Shown: in pieces, positions 40,782 to 49,197 of the stretch
Position numbering within the stretch: the stretch's first letter is position 1
How the letters are laid out: every line of letters begins with the position of its first letter
Notes under the pieces: generated by a model
Told to the model about the DNA's origin: nothing
Database searches by the model: none
Seen by the model: the letters and a program-made list of their open reading frames with translations, nothing else
From: Paenibacillus_E sp964253085
GTDB lineage: Bacteria > Bacillota > Bacilli > Paenibacillales > NBRC-103111
DNA: 64,000 nt
Reading direction: 5' to 3'
Assembly: GCF_964253085.1 (NCBI RefSeq)
Contig: NZ_CAXUQH020000001.1
Span: forward strand, 372,001-436,000
Made by a program: the position numbers and the translations under genes

Positions 40782-42491
40782 ATGATTAAAAATTGGTCAT
40801 TAAAAACGAAACTATTATCTGGCATGCTCTTAGTTATTTTATTATTTACGATTGCTGCAGTGAACAATTACTTTAAACTATCTCAAGTCGAAAGTGCAAT
40901 GAATCAGGAAACTGAACGCAACGCGGAGGTAAAGGCAGCTTACGAGCTTAAGAACTACGTAGGTATACTGTACAGTAATCAAGCCGATGTCATTATCAAT
41001 CAAAGTGATGAGGCTGCTAAAGAGTACAAGGATAACGAAGTGAAATTCAAACAGTACATCGAGTTCATTGCCCTAAAATCGGACAGCCCAAAGGAGCAAG
41101 AGTGGGCTGCAAGTTTGCGGACTGCCAGCGAGGGTTTTATCAAATCATTTGATGTGGTCATGGACATTAATAAAAAAAACAGTAAATTAACGGCCGCTCA
41201 GCTTCGCGATGAAAATAAAAAGGCAGATGATCAGACGGACGAGTTCAAACAAATCATCTACACCGTGGCAGATCAGTATATTAATAGCTTCAATCAAGAA
41301 TCTAAGGAATCCACAGATTACTTAACGGAGCAAATTCATTCAGTCAATTTCACACTCGTTATTTCGTGTATTATTGATGTTTTACTTGGCATAGGCATAG
41401 CATTGCTGCTTAGCAGAATCATCATTGGACCTATCAATGTGTTGATGAATGTCGCACAAAGCATCGCCGGGGGAGATTTAACACGCACGATTACGAGCCG
41501 TAGTAAGGATGAAATAGGAAAATTAACCGATAGCTTTGGTCGAATGATCCTTAATTTGCAAGAGCTGATTAGGGAGGTAAATGCAAGCTCAAATGATGTA
41601 GCAGTTTCCTCTAAGCAGCTTTCGGCAAGCGCAGAAGAAACCTCGGCGGCTTCGAACGAAATCGCGACTTCCATCCAGGCAGTAGCGCGAGGGGCTGAAG
41701 CTCAGGGCCTAACTTCCAATGAAAGTGCACGAGCCATGGAGGAGATGTCAATAGGCATACAACGGATTGCAGAAACGTCTTCTTCCGTATCGGAAGTTTC
41801 AATGGATGCCTCTGAGAAAGCAAGGCATGGAAACGTATCTTTACAGCAAGTCATTCGTCAGATGGAATCCATTCGGGCCACTGTTGATCGCACAGCCTCT
41901 ATGGTGCAGAAGCTCGACAAGCAATCCATAGAAATTGGCAGCATTGTAAGTGTAATCTCCAATATCGCCACCCAGACGAATCTGCTTGCGCTCAATGCAG
42001 CTATTGAAGCGGCTCGTGCTGGAGAACACGGTCGCGGCTTTGCGGTCGTTGCTGGAGAAGTACGGAAGCTAGCCGAACAATCAGGCAGTTCTGCCAATCA
42101 GATTATCGAGTTGATTGAACAAATCCAGCAAGGGACTCAGCTAGCTGTCGATGCGATGAACGAGGGAACCAGAGAGGTTCATACGGGGATCGTCGTCGTG
42201 CACGAGGCAGGTGAGGCCTTTCAATTGATTCTGCAGGCAATTGATCAAGTGGCTGATCAGATCCGTGATGTGTCTGCCGTGGCTGAAGAGATGTCGGCTG
42301 GATCCGAACAGGTGACGGCTTCTGTGATCGAATCGGCTAACATTGCACAGCAATCCGCCCACGCTGCTCAGAATGTGGCGGGGAGCGCCGAGCAGCAGCT
42401 TGCAGCGCTGCAAGAAGTCGCTGCTTTCGCGAACGACTTGAACAGTATGTCAATAAGACTGCAGCAAGCCGTTGGTAAGTTCAAGCTATAA
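40782..42491 (+). CDS. Methyl-accepting chemotaxis protein with 4-helix-bundle sensor
   Basis: 569 residues. Membrane helix (about 8-28), an extracellular helical region (about 30-185) of four-helix-bundle type, second membrane helix (about 188-210), HAMP domain (about 211-265, RIIIGPINVLMNVAQSIAGGDLT) and a signalling domain with the tip ATQTNLLALNAAIEAARAGE. It controls CheA through CheW in response to an unknown ligand. The ribosome-binding site is AGAAAGAAGGGG. Monocistronic. It differs from the chemoreceptor at 6348 by having HAMP and an external sensor. Confidence 0.93.
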   Translation: MIKNWSLKTKLLSGMLLVILLFTIAAVNNYFKLSQVESAMNQETERNAEVKAAYELKNYVGILYSNQADVIINQSDEAAKEYKDNEVKFKQYIEFIALKSDSPKEQEWAASLRTASEGFIKSFDVVMDINKKNSKLTAAQLRDENKKADDQTDEFKQIIYTVADQYINSFNQESKESTDYLTEQIHSVNFTLVISCIIDVLLGIGIALLLSRIIIGPINVLMNVAQSIAGGDLTRTITSRSKDEIGKLTDSFGRMILNLQELIREVNASSNDVAVSSKQLSASAEETSAASNEIATSIQAVARGAEAQGLTSNESARAMEEMSIGIQRIAETSSSVSEVSMDASEKARHGNVSLQQVIRQMESIRATVDRTASMVQKLDKQSIEIGSIVSVISNIATQTNLLALNAAIEAARAGEHGRGFAVVAGEVRKLAEQSGSSANQIIELIEQIQQGTQLAVDAMNEGTREVHTGIVVVHEAGEAFQLILQAIDQVADQIRDVSAVAEEMSAGSEQVTASVIESANIAQQSAHAAQNVAGSAEQQLAALQEVAAFANDLNSMSIRLQQAVGKFKL

Positions 42492-42561
42492 GACAGGAGT
42501 AGGAACCTTCAGGGGCGAAGTAGACCATCACTAGAGTTGCAAAGGAGGCTAAACCAAAGCC

Positions 42562-43428
42562 ATGCGAAGCGAACAAGAAATGATGTCCATGATCCTAGAC
42601 ACGGCTCGAGAAGATGATCGAATCCGAGCCGTAATGATGAACGGATCCCGTACAAATCCGAACGTGCCACGAGATGATTTTCAGGACTACGATATCGTCT
42701 ATTTCGTACAGGAAACCGGCTCTTTCCGGTCGGATCCAGGCTGGATCAATCGGTTCGGAGAACGGCTCATCATGCAGATGCCGGATGATAACGAATTTTA
42801 TCCAATAGCGGAGCCTACAGAGCGCCTCGTGTATCTTATGCAATTCCAAGATGGGAATCGGATTGACCTCACATTAATCCCTTTGGCGCAGCGGCAGCAG
42901 TTGATGAAGCCTGACAGCTTGAGTGTATTGCTATTGGATAAAGATGGAACGATCGGTCCACTTCCTGTCTCGAGCGACAGCGACTATTATATCCGTAGGC
43001 CCACAGAGAAACAATTTCAAGGGGCATGCAATGAGTTCTGGTGGATCTGTTTAAATATGGCGAAGGGACTTTGGCGCGAAGAGTTGACCTATGTCATGTT
43101 CATGCACGAGCAAATCAATCGAAATGTCCTGATTCAGATGCTCGAGTGGAAAATTGGGATGCGTGCTGATTTTACGATGAGTGCTGGCAAATGCGGTAAG
43201 TACATGCCAAACCACCTGACTGCTGACGAATGGCAGGCGTTCACAAGGACGTATCCGAATTCCGCCGATTACGATAACATTTGGCATTCGCTCTTTAAGA
43301 TGTGTGACCTGTTCAGTGAAACCGCGCAAGAGGTTGCTGCGTATTTGAACTTCGAGTATGTTCATATGGAAGAAAGAAATGTTCGTGCTTATTTGCATGA
43401 GGTGCGAAATCGGCCGAAGAAGAGTTGA
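42562..43428 (+). CDS. ANT(6)/AadK-like aminoglycoside 6-adenylyltransferase
   Basis: 288 residues. The N-terminal nucleotidyltransferase motif MMNGSRTNPNVPRDDFQDYDIVYFV has the Gly-Ser and the Asp-x-Asp metal pair, and NRIDLTLIP provides the third Asp, as in AadK of Bacillus subtilis. The C-terminal half is helical (NEFWWICLNMAKGLWREELTYVMFM). Relatives transfer AMP from ATP to streptomycin. Chromosomal copies are common in Bacillales and may have other natural roles. No mobile-element signs nearby. AGGAGG lies upstream at rather long spacing (13 bases). Confidence 0.88.
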   Translation: MRSEQEMMSMILDTAREDDRIRAVMMNGSRTNPNVPRDDFQDYDIVYFVQETGSFRSDPGWINRFGERLIMQMPDDNEFYPIAEPTERLVYLMQFQDGNRIDLTLIPLAQRQQLMKPDSLSVLLLDKDGTIGPLPVSSDSDYYIRRPTEKQFQGACNEFWWICLNMAKGLWREELTYVMFMHEQINRNVLIQMLEWKIGMRADFTMSAGKCGKYMPNHLTADEWQAFTRTYPNSADYDNIWHSLFKMCDLFSETAQEVAAYLNFEYVHMEERNVRAYLHEVRNRPKKS

Positions 43429-43578
43429 AATGAATAGTAGCATGAAAGGCCTGCGGTGATGTTGCTGTGGGTCTTTCTCGCGTTAGGCGGCGTCAGGAAT
43501 TATTTAATCGGGAAAAAGGGAAAATCTAGATTTTTGCCGAATTGAAATAGCAAATAAGTTAGAGGAGGCCACCCTTAC

Positions 43579-44085
43579 ATGATTAATGACGTATTTACAG
43601 CTGCACGCACGGGCGACGTAAACCGAGTCAAGGATTTATTGGACACGGATCTTTCGCTTGCCAATACTGAGAACAGTGATGGCCTTACCCTTCTGGGATT
43701 TGCAGCACATTTCGGTCAGAGCGAAGTGGTTAGGCTGCTTTTGGAAAATGGCGCTGATGTGAATGCTGTATCGCATTCTAAAGTTAGCTATATCCCTTCA
43801 AATACGGCACTACATGCGGCTATTGCCGGCGAGCGGAGCCTAGAGGTCATACAACTGCTGCTCGCTCACCGTGCGAAGCCGACGATTAAGGATAGCAATG
43901 GGCATACGAGTCTGCATGTGGCCGCCTTCCATAAGGATAGTACTCAGATCATTGGACTTTTAATCAACCAGGGTGCGGATGTGAATGCGAAGTCAGAGGA
44001 CGGCATCTATGCGATTGATCTAGCCAAAGAGCAGGGTCATACTGCGGTAATTGGCTTGTTGCGAGAGCACGGGGCTATAGGGTAA
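43579..44085 (+). CDS. Ankyrin-repeat protein
   Basis: 168 residues made of about four ankyrin repeats of around 33 residues: DGLTLLGFAAHFGQSEVVRLLLENGADVNA, then NTALHAAIAGERSLEVIQLLLAHRAKPTI, HTSLHVAAFHKDSTQIIGLLINQGADVNA and IYAIDLAKEQGHTAVIGLLREHGA. No signal peptide; presumably a cytosolic protein-binding module with an unknown partner. GAGGAGG precedes the ATG. A terminator follows. Confidence 0.9.
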   Translation: MINDVFTAARTGDVNRVKDLLDTDLSLANTENSDGLTLLGFAAHFGQSEVVRLLLENGADVNAVSHSKVSYIPSNTALHAAIAGERSLEVIQLLLAHRAKPTIKDSNGHTSLHVAAFHKDSTQIIGLLINQGADVNAKSEDGIYAIDLAKEQGHTAVIGLLREHGAIG

Positions 44086-44110
44086 CGGATCGCGAAGAGT
44101 GGTGAATAGA

Positions 44111-44154
44111 GGACATTCAGCTAACCGGATAGCGGATCAGAGAATGTCCTTTTT
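44111..44154. terminator. Terminator between the ankyrin gene and the DUF2812 gene
   Basis: GGACATTC / GAATGTCC arms followed by TTTTT on the plus strand; serves convergent genes and overlaps the DUF2812 stop. Confidence 0.75.
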
Positions 44155-44655
44155 GGCTTGGAGTCTTTTATTGGCAGCAACTAAACGGTATAGACTAATG
44201 CTCAGTAAGCCAAGGACTGGCACATAGAGGATCAGCAAGGGATAAAAGATCGTATTTTTTATATTTATCATGAAAATTGGGATTTGTGCGGCAGTAACTG
44301 CCGTAAATACGCCAATGAGTCGTTTATTCCGCTCGATCATGGAGTCGATGTCAGTGAAAATTTCAGGCTTTGTATGCTGATACGTTTGTCTCCAGATATA
44401 CCAGCCTGCGCCGCTGTAAATTTTATCCCAACCTGTATCCTCGAAAATACCTGCATAATTAGCATCGACCTTCGTTTGGTAATCTACGCAATAGCTCATC
44501 TTGCGGGGAGCGCCTTTTTGAAAATGAAATCGCAAGCCATTCCAATTTACACGAAGTAAATGCCAGCCTTGCGCCTCCATATCCTCCAACCACGCCGTAA
44601 TCGTCTCCGATTGTGAACTGTCCCACCATTTAAACACTTTTTTGATCTCAGTCAT
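44137..44655 (-). CDS. DUF2812 membrane protein
   Basis: 172 residues. The soluble N-terminal part (KKVFKWWDSSQSETITAWLEDMEAQGWHLLRVNW...) is the DUF2812 domain and two membrane helices follow (about 112-130 and 134-157). It overlaps the PadR gene by 4 bases (ATGA). PadR-DUF2812 pairs are common in Firmicutes, where the regulator controls its partner, but the membrane protein's role is unknown; envelope or anti-sigma-like functions have been suggested for similar pairs. Confidence 0.87.
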   Translation of the reverse strand: MTEIKKVFKWWDSSQSETITAWLEDMEAQGWHLLRVNWNGLRFHFQKGAPRKMSYCVDYQTKVDANYAGIFEDTGWDKIYSGAGWYIWRQTYQHTKPEIFTDIDSMIERNKRLIGVFTAVTAAQIPIFMINIKNTIFYPLLILYVPVLGLLSISLYRLVAANKRLQAKKDIL

Positions 44656-44978
44656 AAAGATCCCTCTACTTTCTTAGCATTTTCGTATAACACCGTAATT
44701 CTGGCAATCTCCAGCTTGAGCAGTTCTTTACCCGATGGGGTAATGCGGTACAGCTTACGACGTTCTTCTTCAGCTACAGCCTGAATCAAACGATCCTTTT
44801 CCATCCGTGATAAGCTGCCATAAATCGTTCCAGGACCTAGGCGAATTCGACCTTGTGTGAGCTCCTCAACCCACTGAATAATGCCGTAACCATGCCGGAC
44901 TTCAGTCAGGGAAAGCAAAATGTAATAGGCGGTTTCAGACATCGGCAAGTACTGACGGTAGAGCTTCTCGCTATCCAT
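44652..44978 (-). CDS. PadR-family transcriptional regulator
   Basis: 108 residues, the short PadR-s2 type: a winged helix-turn-helix (ETAYYILLSLTEVRHGYGIIQWVEELTQGRIRLGPGTIYGSLSRMEKDRLIQAV) and a dimerisation helix at the C-terminus. It precedes and overlaps the DUF2812 gene. Palindromic TATCAC/GTGATA elements in the promoter region are probable autoregulatory operators. Confidence 0.93.
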   Translation of the reverse strand: MDSEKLYRQYLPMSETAYYILLSLTEVRHGYGIIQWVEELTQGRIRLGPGTIYGSLSRMEKDRLIQAVAEEERRKLYRITPSGKELLKLEIARITVLYENAKKVEGSL

Positions 44979-45029
44979 AAATTCTCCTTTTTCTTACATC
45001 ATCAGGATATCTTATATCATGTCTCGTTG

Positions 45030-45077
45030 TATCACGTCGTGATATATCATGAGATGAGTATATCACCGCGTGATATA
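45030..45077. promoter_or_regulatory. Tandem palindromes upstream of padR
   Basis: TATCAC-GTC-GTGATA (45030-45044) and TATATCAC-CGC-GTGATATA (45059-45077), 31 bp apart centre to centre, about three helical turns. Further TATATCAT half-sites lie nearby. Probable PadR operators. Confidence 0.68.
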
Positions 45078-45159
45078 GAGTGCAATAGGCATTTGCAATT
45101 GACACTACCACTAATGTCATCGTTTATGATGCATGTATATCTGATAAGGAGATGATTGC

Positions 45160-45483
45160 ATGCTCGTATTAACGTTTCAATACAAACAAGGTATCCCCTT
45201 CGATGAAGCTTATTATCTGAATACACATGTTGCTTTACTATCGCAGAAGACGGTGCTTGAAATGGGGGCGGCCAAGTATGAGGTCAAAAAGGTCCTGTCC
45301 TCAGCAGATGGAACGACGCCTAGGTATTCGTTTATATTCAGTTTGTATTTTGAAACGAAAGAAGCTTTGGAATCGTTCATCAGCGATCCTAGAGTTCAGG
45401 AATTGAAGGATGATGTTGCGAACTATTATATCGGGGAGCAGGATATCTATATCGAGGAAGTTGTGGCTTCTTTCCAAGGGTAA
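45160..45483 (+). CDS. EthD-domain dimeric barrel protein
   Basis: 107 residues with the EthD pattern: LVLTFQYKQGIPFDEAYYLNTHVALL at the start, then YSFIFSLYFETKEALESFISDPRVQEL. The family forms dimeric α+β barrels of the ferredoxin-like type; some support oxidative degradation enzymes, but the role here is unknown. AAGGAG lies 8 bases before the ATG. It is divergent from padR, so padR operators might also influence it. Confidence 0.82.
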   Translation: MLVLTFQYKQGIPFDEAYYLNTHVALLSQKTVLEMGAAKYEVKKVLSSADGTTPRYSFIFSLYFETKEALESFISDPRVQELKDDVANYYIGEQDIYIEEVVASFQG

Positions 45484-45555
45484 TGAAGGAAATACCCTCT
45501 TTGCGTGAGTGAACGAATGCTTTTAACAGGCGGTACGAACTTAGCGACGGATACC

Positions 45556-46776
45556 TCAGACGGCTTTGCGAATGGAGCTTACTGAGCCCGTCGTTCTTTG
45601 CTCTTTGAGCATAAACCGAATATTCATAAGCCCAAACACCAAGAAACATACCCAAGGAAGACTCTTCCAGCCGAGGTAATTGCCCAGATCATACAAATAG
45701 CCGCCACCTACGTTTCCGATGATAGCCCCGATGGAAAGCGCAAAGCTGTTAAAACCAAAATAGCTGGCAATCTGCTCATCCCCGGCATAATCGGAAACCA
45801 TGGTATTCATCATGGGCTGTAGAAAAACCTGTCCAATCATAAAGGCAATAACCCCCGCATAAATCCCCCACATGGACCCCATCATCCCCATTGTAAATAA
45901 GCCCCCAGCGAGCAGTAAGGTACCGAGTGACATCACGCCAAAAGGCTGTAACTTACTGTTGCCTAATTTAGAAAGTGGAACCTGCAGAAGGACCATAACG
46001 ATGGCACCAGAGCTGTAAATGAGTCCGATATTCGCATCCGAAGCGAGCTGATGGACACGAAATGGAACGGCAATATATAACTGAGTGACAAGAGACCACG
46101 AGATCATCGTGAATAACATAAAGCGTCGGAAAGGGCGATTGCTCCAGACGATTTGCATCTGGGACCAGATGCCTGTATAGGCCTTGCGAGATTGTTCACT
46201 CTGGATAGCCGGCAAAAAGAAGAGACTAAAGAAAAAGGAAAATGCGAAAATAAGTGTAGCGGCCAAACTCACGTATTTGAAATTAAAACCCATGAGTAAA
46301 GCACCCAGGACGGGACCCACGACGAATCCCATATTGCTTAACATTTCTCGAATGGAATAGATGGTAATACGGTTACTCGAAGTAGATAGTGCTGCATAAT
46401 ACGCATAACTAGCTGGGTTGAAAAGAGATCCGCCTAAACCAGAGAAGAAACAAGCGATGATAAAGCCCGGGATGCTGTCGACAAAGCCGAACATGGCAAA
46501 CCCAAAGGTACGGATGAGCAAACCGATCAGAATCGTGCGCTTATAGCCCAGCTTGTCGGCCAACGTACCGCAGAGGACGGAAAGTCCTTGCTGGCTGAAG
46601 CTGCGTATAGCGGAAATGATACCAACCATGGTGACGGTCAGCAGGATATCATTTAATAAATAAGAAGCAAGCAGGGGGATCATCATATAAAATCCGACCG
46701 CCATACTGAAAGTATTCATAAACATGACCCAGAAAGGCAGTCGAATGGAAGTAAGTTTACGCAGGGCTGGAATCAT
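45556..46776 (-). CDS. Major facilitator superfamily transporter (drug-efflux type)
   Basis: 406 residues with about 12 membrane helices. Signature GTLADKLGYKRT follows helix 2, and the N-terminal half has FSGLGGSLFNPASYAY, typical of multidrug MFS members. The C-terminal half has QVFLQPMMNTMVSDYAGDEQIASYFGFNSFALSIGAIIGNVGGG. Substrate unknown. GAGG lies 7 bases before the ATG. Monocistronic. Confidence 0.88.
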   Translation of the reverse strand: MIPALRKLTSIRLPFWVMFMNTFSMAVGFYMMIPLLASYLLNDILLTVTMVGIISAIRSFSQQGLSVLCGTLADKLGYKRTILIGLLIRTFGFAMFGFVDSIPGFIIACFFSGLGGSLFNPASYAYYAALSTSSNRITIYSIREMLSNMGFVVGPVLGALLMGFNFKYVSLAATLIFAFSFFFSLFFLPAIQSEQSRKAYTGIWSQMQIVWSNRPFRRFMLFTMISWSLVTQLYIAVPFRVHQLASDANIGLIYSSGAIVMVLLQVPLSKLGNSKLQPFGVMSLGTLLLAGGLFTMGMMGSMWGIYAGVIAFMIGQVFLQPMMNTMVSDYAGDEQIASYFGFNSFALSIGAIIGNVGGGYLYDLGNYLGWKSLPWVCFLVFGLMNIRFMLKEQRTTGSVSSIRKAV

Positions 46777-46999
46777 ACGATGGCCTCATTTCATGCTGTA
46801 AGATGTCGATTTCAACACCATACAGGATAAGCTATGCGTTGTATAGGGGCTTTCTTTGGATGGACTTGGGTAAAAGTTAGTTGAGGCTGCTTGGATCTAT
46901 GTTGAGGATAAAATCGTGACAGTAACTTCCAGCGAATGGTAAAATGAGCGAGTGGTGTGTTCAGCTTACGCCGCCCGATTATCATCGAACGGAGGTAGA

Positions 47000-47725
47000 A
47001 TGCACATGCTAAACGTAGTTCGGCGAATGCCCAGATACGCTTTGGTGACAGGGATCCTCTTTATCATGCTTATCCTAGCCTATTCCACGATCTATGTGAT
47101 AGAAAAGCCGGGAGGTATAGCGGATTGGCGGCTGTCCAAAGCGATGGGATTAACAGAGACTCTGCGTATTCCACTCGAACGAACATCCGAAGAGGCGATA
47201 CGACAATTTCGAGGTTCTTCCAATGAAGATAAATATAAAGTCATTTTTCGGAAGCCTGTTCACGAAGGCGTTCTACAATTCAGCAAAAGGCTGCAAGATC
47301 ATAGCGGGACAGACTTGAAAGTAGAAATCGCAAAGAAATCATGGCGGGGGTGGAAATGGGCTTCTGGTGGTGGGTACTCTATTGGCGCAGATAAGATGGA
47401 CACATCGTCGGATACTGCCCTTTCCTATATGATAATGCCAATTCGTTTGGAAAAGCCTAGGGGGACCTCTCTGTTATTTGGAGAAATAGGAGATACGTCT
47501 ATAACGCATATCGTTGTGAAGGGCGATGAAACAGGGGCGATGGAATATGAGGCCGAAATTGTAAAAACTGACGAGGGTTATGTCGTTTGGTACATCATTT
47601 TGCCTGCCTCTGTCAGCGTGCCTTTCGAATTGCAAGCGTACACGAATCAGAACGAGCTGCGTGCCATGCTGACGATAACCGATGAGCGAGAGAATGGTTC
47701 GATCGGGCGATCGTCTATACACTAA
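47000..47725 (+). CDS. Membrane-anchored protein of unknown function
   Basis: 241 residues. One N-terminal membrane helix (about 12-33, ALVTGILFIMLILAYSTIYVI) anchors a soluble domain outside the cell. The domain is β-rich with no recognised motif; YKVIFRKPVHEGVLQF and EYEAEIVKTDEGYVVWYIILPASVSVPFELQAY give its flavour. Two starts fit GGAGGT (ATG at 47000 or 47006); the upstream frame to 46952 has no site. Monocistronic, ended by a hairpin. No function can be proposed. Confidence 0.72.
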   Translation: MHMLNVVRRMPRYALVTGILFIMLILAYSTIYVIEKPGGIADWRLSKAMGLTETLRIPLERTSEEAIRQFRGSSNEDKYKVIFRKPVHEGVLQFSKRLQDHSGTDLKVEIAKKSWRGWKWASGGGYSIGADKMDTSSDTALSYMIMPIRLEKPRGTSLLFGEIGDTSITHIVVKGDETGAMEYEAEIVKTDEGYVVWYIILPASVSVPFELQAYTNQNELRAMLTITDERENGSIGRSSIH

Positions 47726-47729
47726 ATAT

Positions 47730-47774
47730 ACAAAGGGCTATTCTTCAAGTATCAACTTGAGAGCAGCCCTTTGT
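47730..47774. terminator. Hairpin between convergent genes at 47.7 kb
   Basis: ACAAAGGGCT / AGCCCTTTGT with an inner TTCAAG/CTTGA pair; a weak U tract on either side. Confidence 0.6.
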
Positions 47775-47812
47775 GGGTAGAATGTTAGACCAGTCGTATG
47801 CGTGTTATAAGG

Positions 47813-48076
47813 TTAGTCGCGTACCTGGCTTTCAAAATGTCCCTTATGAGCACCGTTACAATAAGGTTTGTTCGAAGAGAGTCCGCAACGACATAGGTAA
47901 ATCTGTTCTTTCGTTTCCATGGGATCTCCTTCCCCATCCATTAACGTAACGCCACTTACGAGTAGGGGACCATTATCCAGAACTTTAATTTCTGCCACAA
48001 CCATACGCCTCCAATTTTTTTTGCCATAGTAGAAAGTATGAGGTTTGGTTCCCGCAATCATCTTTCTACTGGCCAT
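47813..48076 (-). CDS. CDGSH-type iron-sulfur protein
   Basis: 87 residues. The C-terminal part has C-R-C-G-L-S-S-N-K-P-Y-C-N-G-A-H, which fits C-x-C-x2-S-x3-P-x-C-(D)-G-x-H exactly except that Asp is Asn. The three Cys and the His should ligate a [2Fe-2S] cluster, used elsewhere for electron or cluster transfer. The N-terminal half (IKVLDNGPLLVSGVTLMDGEG) is the usual small β-domain of bacterial relatives. The ATG at 48076 has GAGGAA 5-6 bases upstream; longer readings lack support. Compare the 25-residue peptide at 15345. Confidence 0.88.
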   Translation of the reverse strand: MASRKMIAGTKPHTFYYGKKNWRRMVVAEIKVLDNGPLLVSGVTLMDGEGDPMETKEQIYLCRCGLSSNKPYCNGAHKGHFESQVRD

Positions 48077-48261
48077 AATAGTTCCTCTAATCCGGCTGCA
48101 TCCTTGAATGGCCGAGGGTAGAGGATTTCTCACCATTGTTGCCAGATGCGATTATCTATAATCAATTAGCGCATAACAATAAGAATTAAGCTTCAAGCGT
48201 GAGATAGGTGTAAAATAGGGGTATATACAGAGTAATTGCTGATGAATGGAGTGATCGCTAC

Positions 48262-48696
48262 ATGAATGCGTCCAAATATGAAAAGTATTTCTCAATTGAT
48301 GGCTTCTGGTCCAAGTTGAAAAAAGGTGCTAAGAAAGCAGGCAGTAAAGTGATTTATAGTGGCTTGCTGTTGTTTTACGCATTGGATAGCCCGAAAACAC
48401 CGCTACGCGCAAAGGTTCAAATCTATGGTGCGCTGGGGTATCTTATCTTGCCGTTAGATCTTATGCCAGATTTATTGCCGATTGTGGGATATGTGGATGA
48501 TCTAAGTGCACTGGGCTTTGCCTTGGCGGCTGTATCGAAGAGCATCGATGACGATGTCAGGCGGAAAGCGAAAAGCAAGCTGAGAGATTTCCTTGGAGAC
48601 GATGTTGTGAGCAGCAAGGATATTATCGATATTGATGGTCACGTGGTGGAAGAGCAAGGGAAAGCGAAGGACGATGACGTGCATGTGGAGAAGTAG
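48262..48696 (+). CDS. YkvA-family (DUF1232) membrane protein
   Basis: 144 residues. The DUF1232 core is AKVQIYGALGYLILPLDLMPDLLPIVGYVDDLSALGFALAAV, with the family's LPLDL.PD motif and the VDD motif. Two hydrophobic helices are separated by this loop, with a charged, acidic C-terminal tail. Function unknown. GGAGTGAT lies about 9 bases before the ATG. Confidence 0.88.
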   Translation: MNASKYEKYFSIDGFWSKLKKGAKKAGSKVIYSGLLLFYALDSPKTPLRAKVQIYGALGYLILPLDLMPDLLPIVGYVDDLSALGFALAAVSKSIDDDVRRKAKSKLRDFLGDDVVSSKDIIDIDGHVVEEQGKAKDDDVHVEK

Positions 48697-48840
48697 TTGG
48701 TAGAGGGATGCAGGTATCCGATAAGGGAACGTGAGGGCGCTATTTGAAGCAAAAACAAAAGGAACGAGGGGCCGGCGGCGGCGGGTGCCGCGCCATATGT
48801 GGGGAGTGGTTGAAGGAGCTGAGCCCGCTGAGTTCCTCGT

Positions 48841-49034
48841 ATAACTGGAAAATCTACAGCTAATTTCACGGTTTACGGGTAAAAATAACGATTAGATGGA
48901 AAATACGTAGTTATTTTCCGCACATCCGCCAGTTTCGCTGAAAACGAGCGGAAATAACTACATGTTTTCCAGCTATCCCGCTAAAGTCGGGGATTAGCGT
49001 GGATTTAACTGTATGATTTCCAGCTATTCGAAGT
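48841..49034. repeat. Intergenic repeat family A, copy 5
   Basis: Shares TAACTGGAAAATCTACAGCT, TAGATGGAAAATACGTAGTTA and inverted TAACTACATGTTTTCCAGCTA with copy 2 at 15571, in the same order and spacing. The preceding 48697-48840 is a G/C-rich stretch with nothing recognisable. Confidence 0.78.
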
Positions 49035-49130
49035 AGTTGAAGTTTTTGAGGTAGTCTGGTGAGGGCCAACTTGCTAGCCACCAACCCTGCCTCTATTCAA
49101 ACATCTATGTACCTAAACAGCATCAATGAA

Positions 49131-49167
49131 CAAATAACCGACGAATTTTTCCTTCGTCGGTTATTTG
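49131..49167. terminator. Terminator downstream of ilvE
   Basis: CAAATAACCGACGAA / TTCGTCGGTTATTTG, 15 perfect pairs with a T-rich loop. A very stable hairpin, usable from either side. Confidence 0.75.
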
Positions 49168-49197
49168 CTCCGCAGTTATTTCGCGACAAAATAGATC

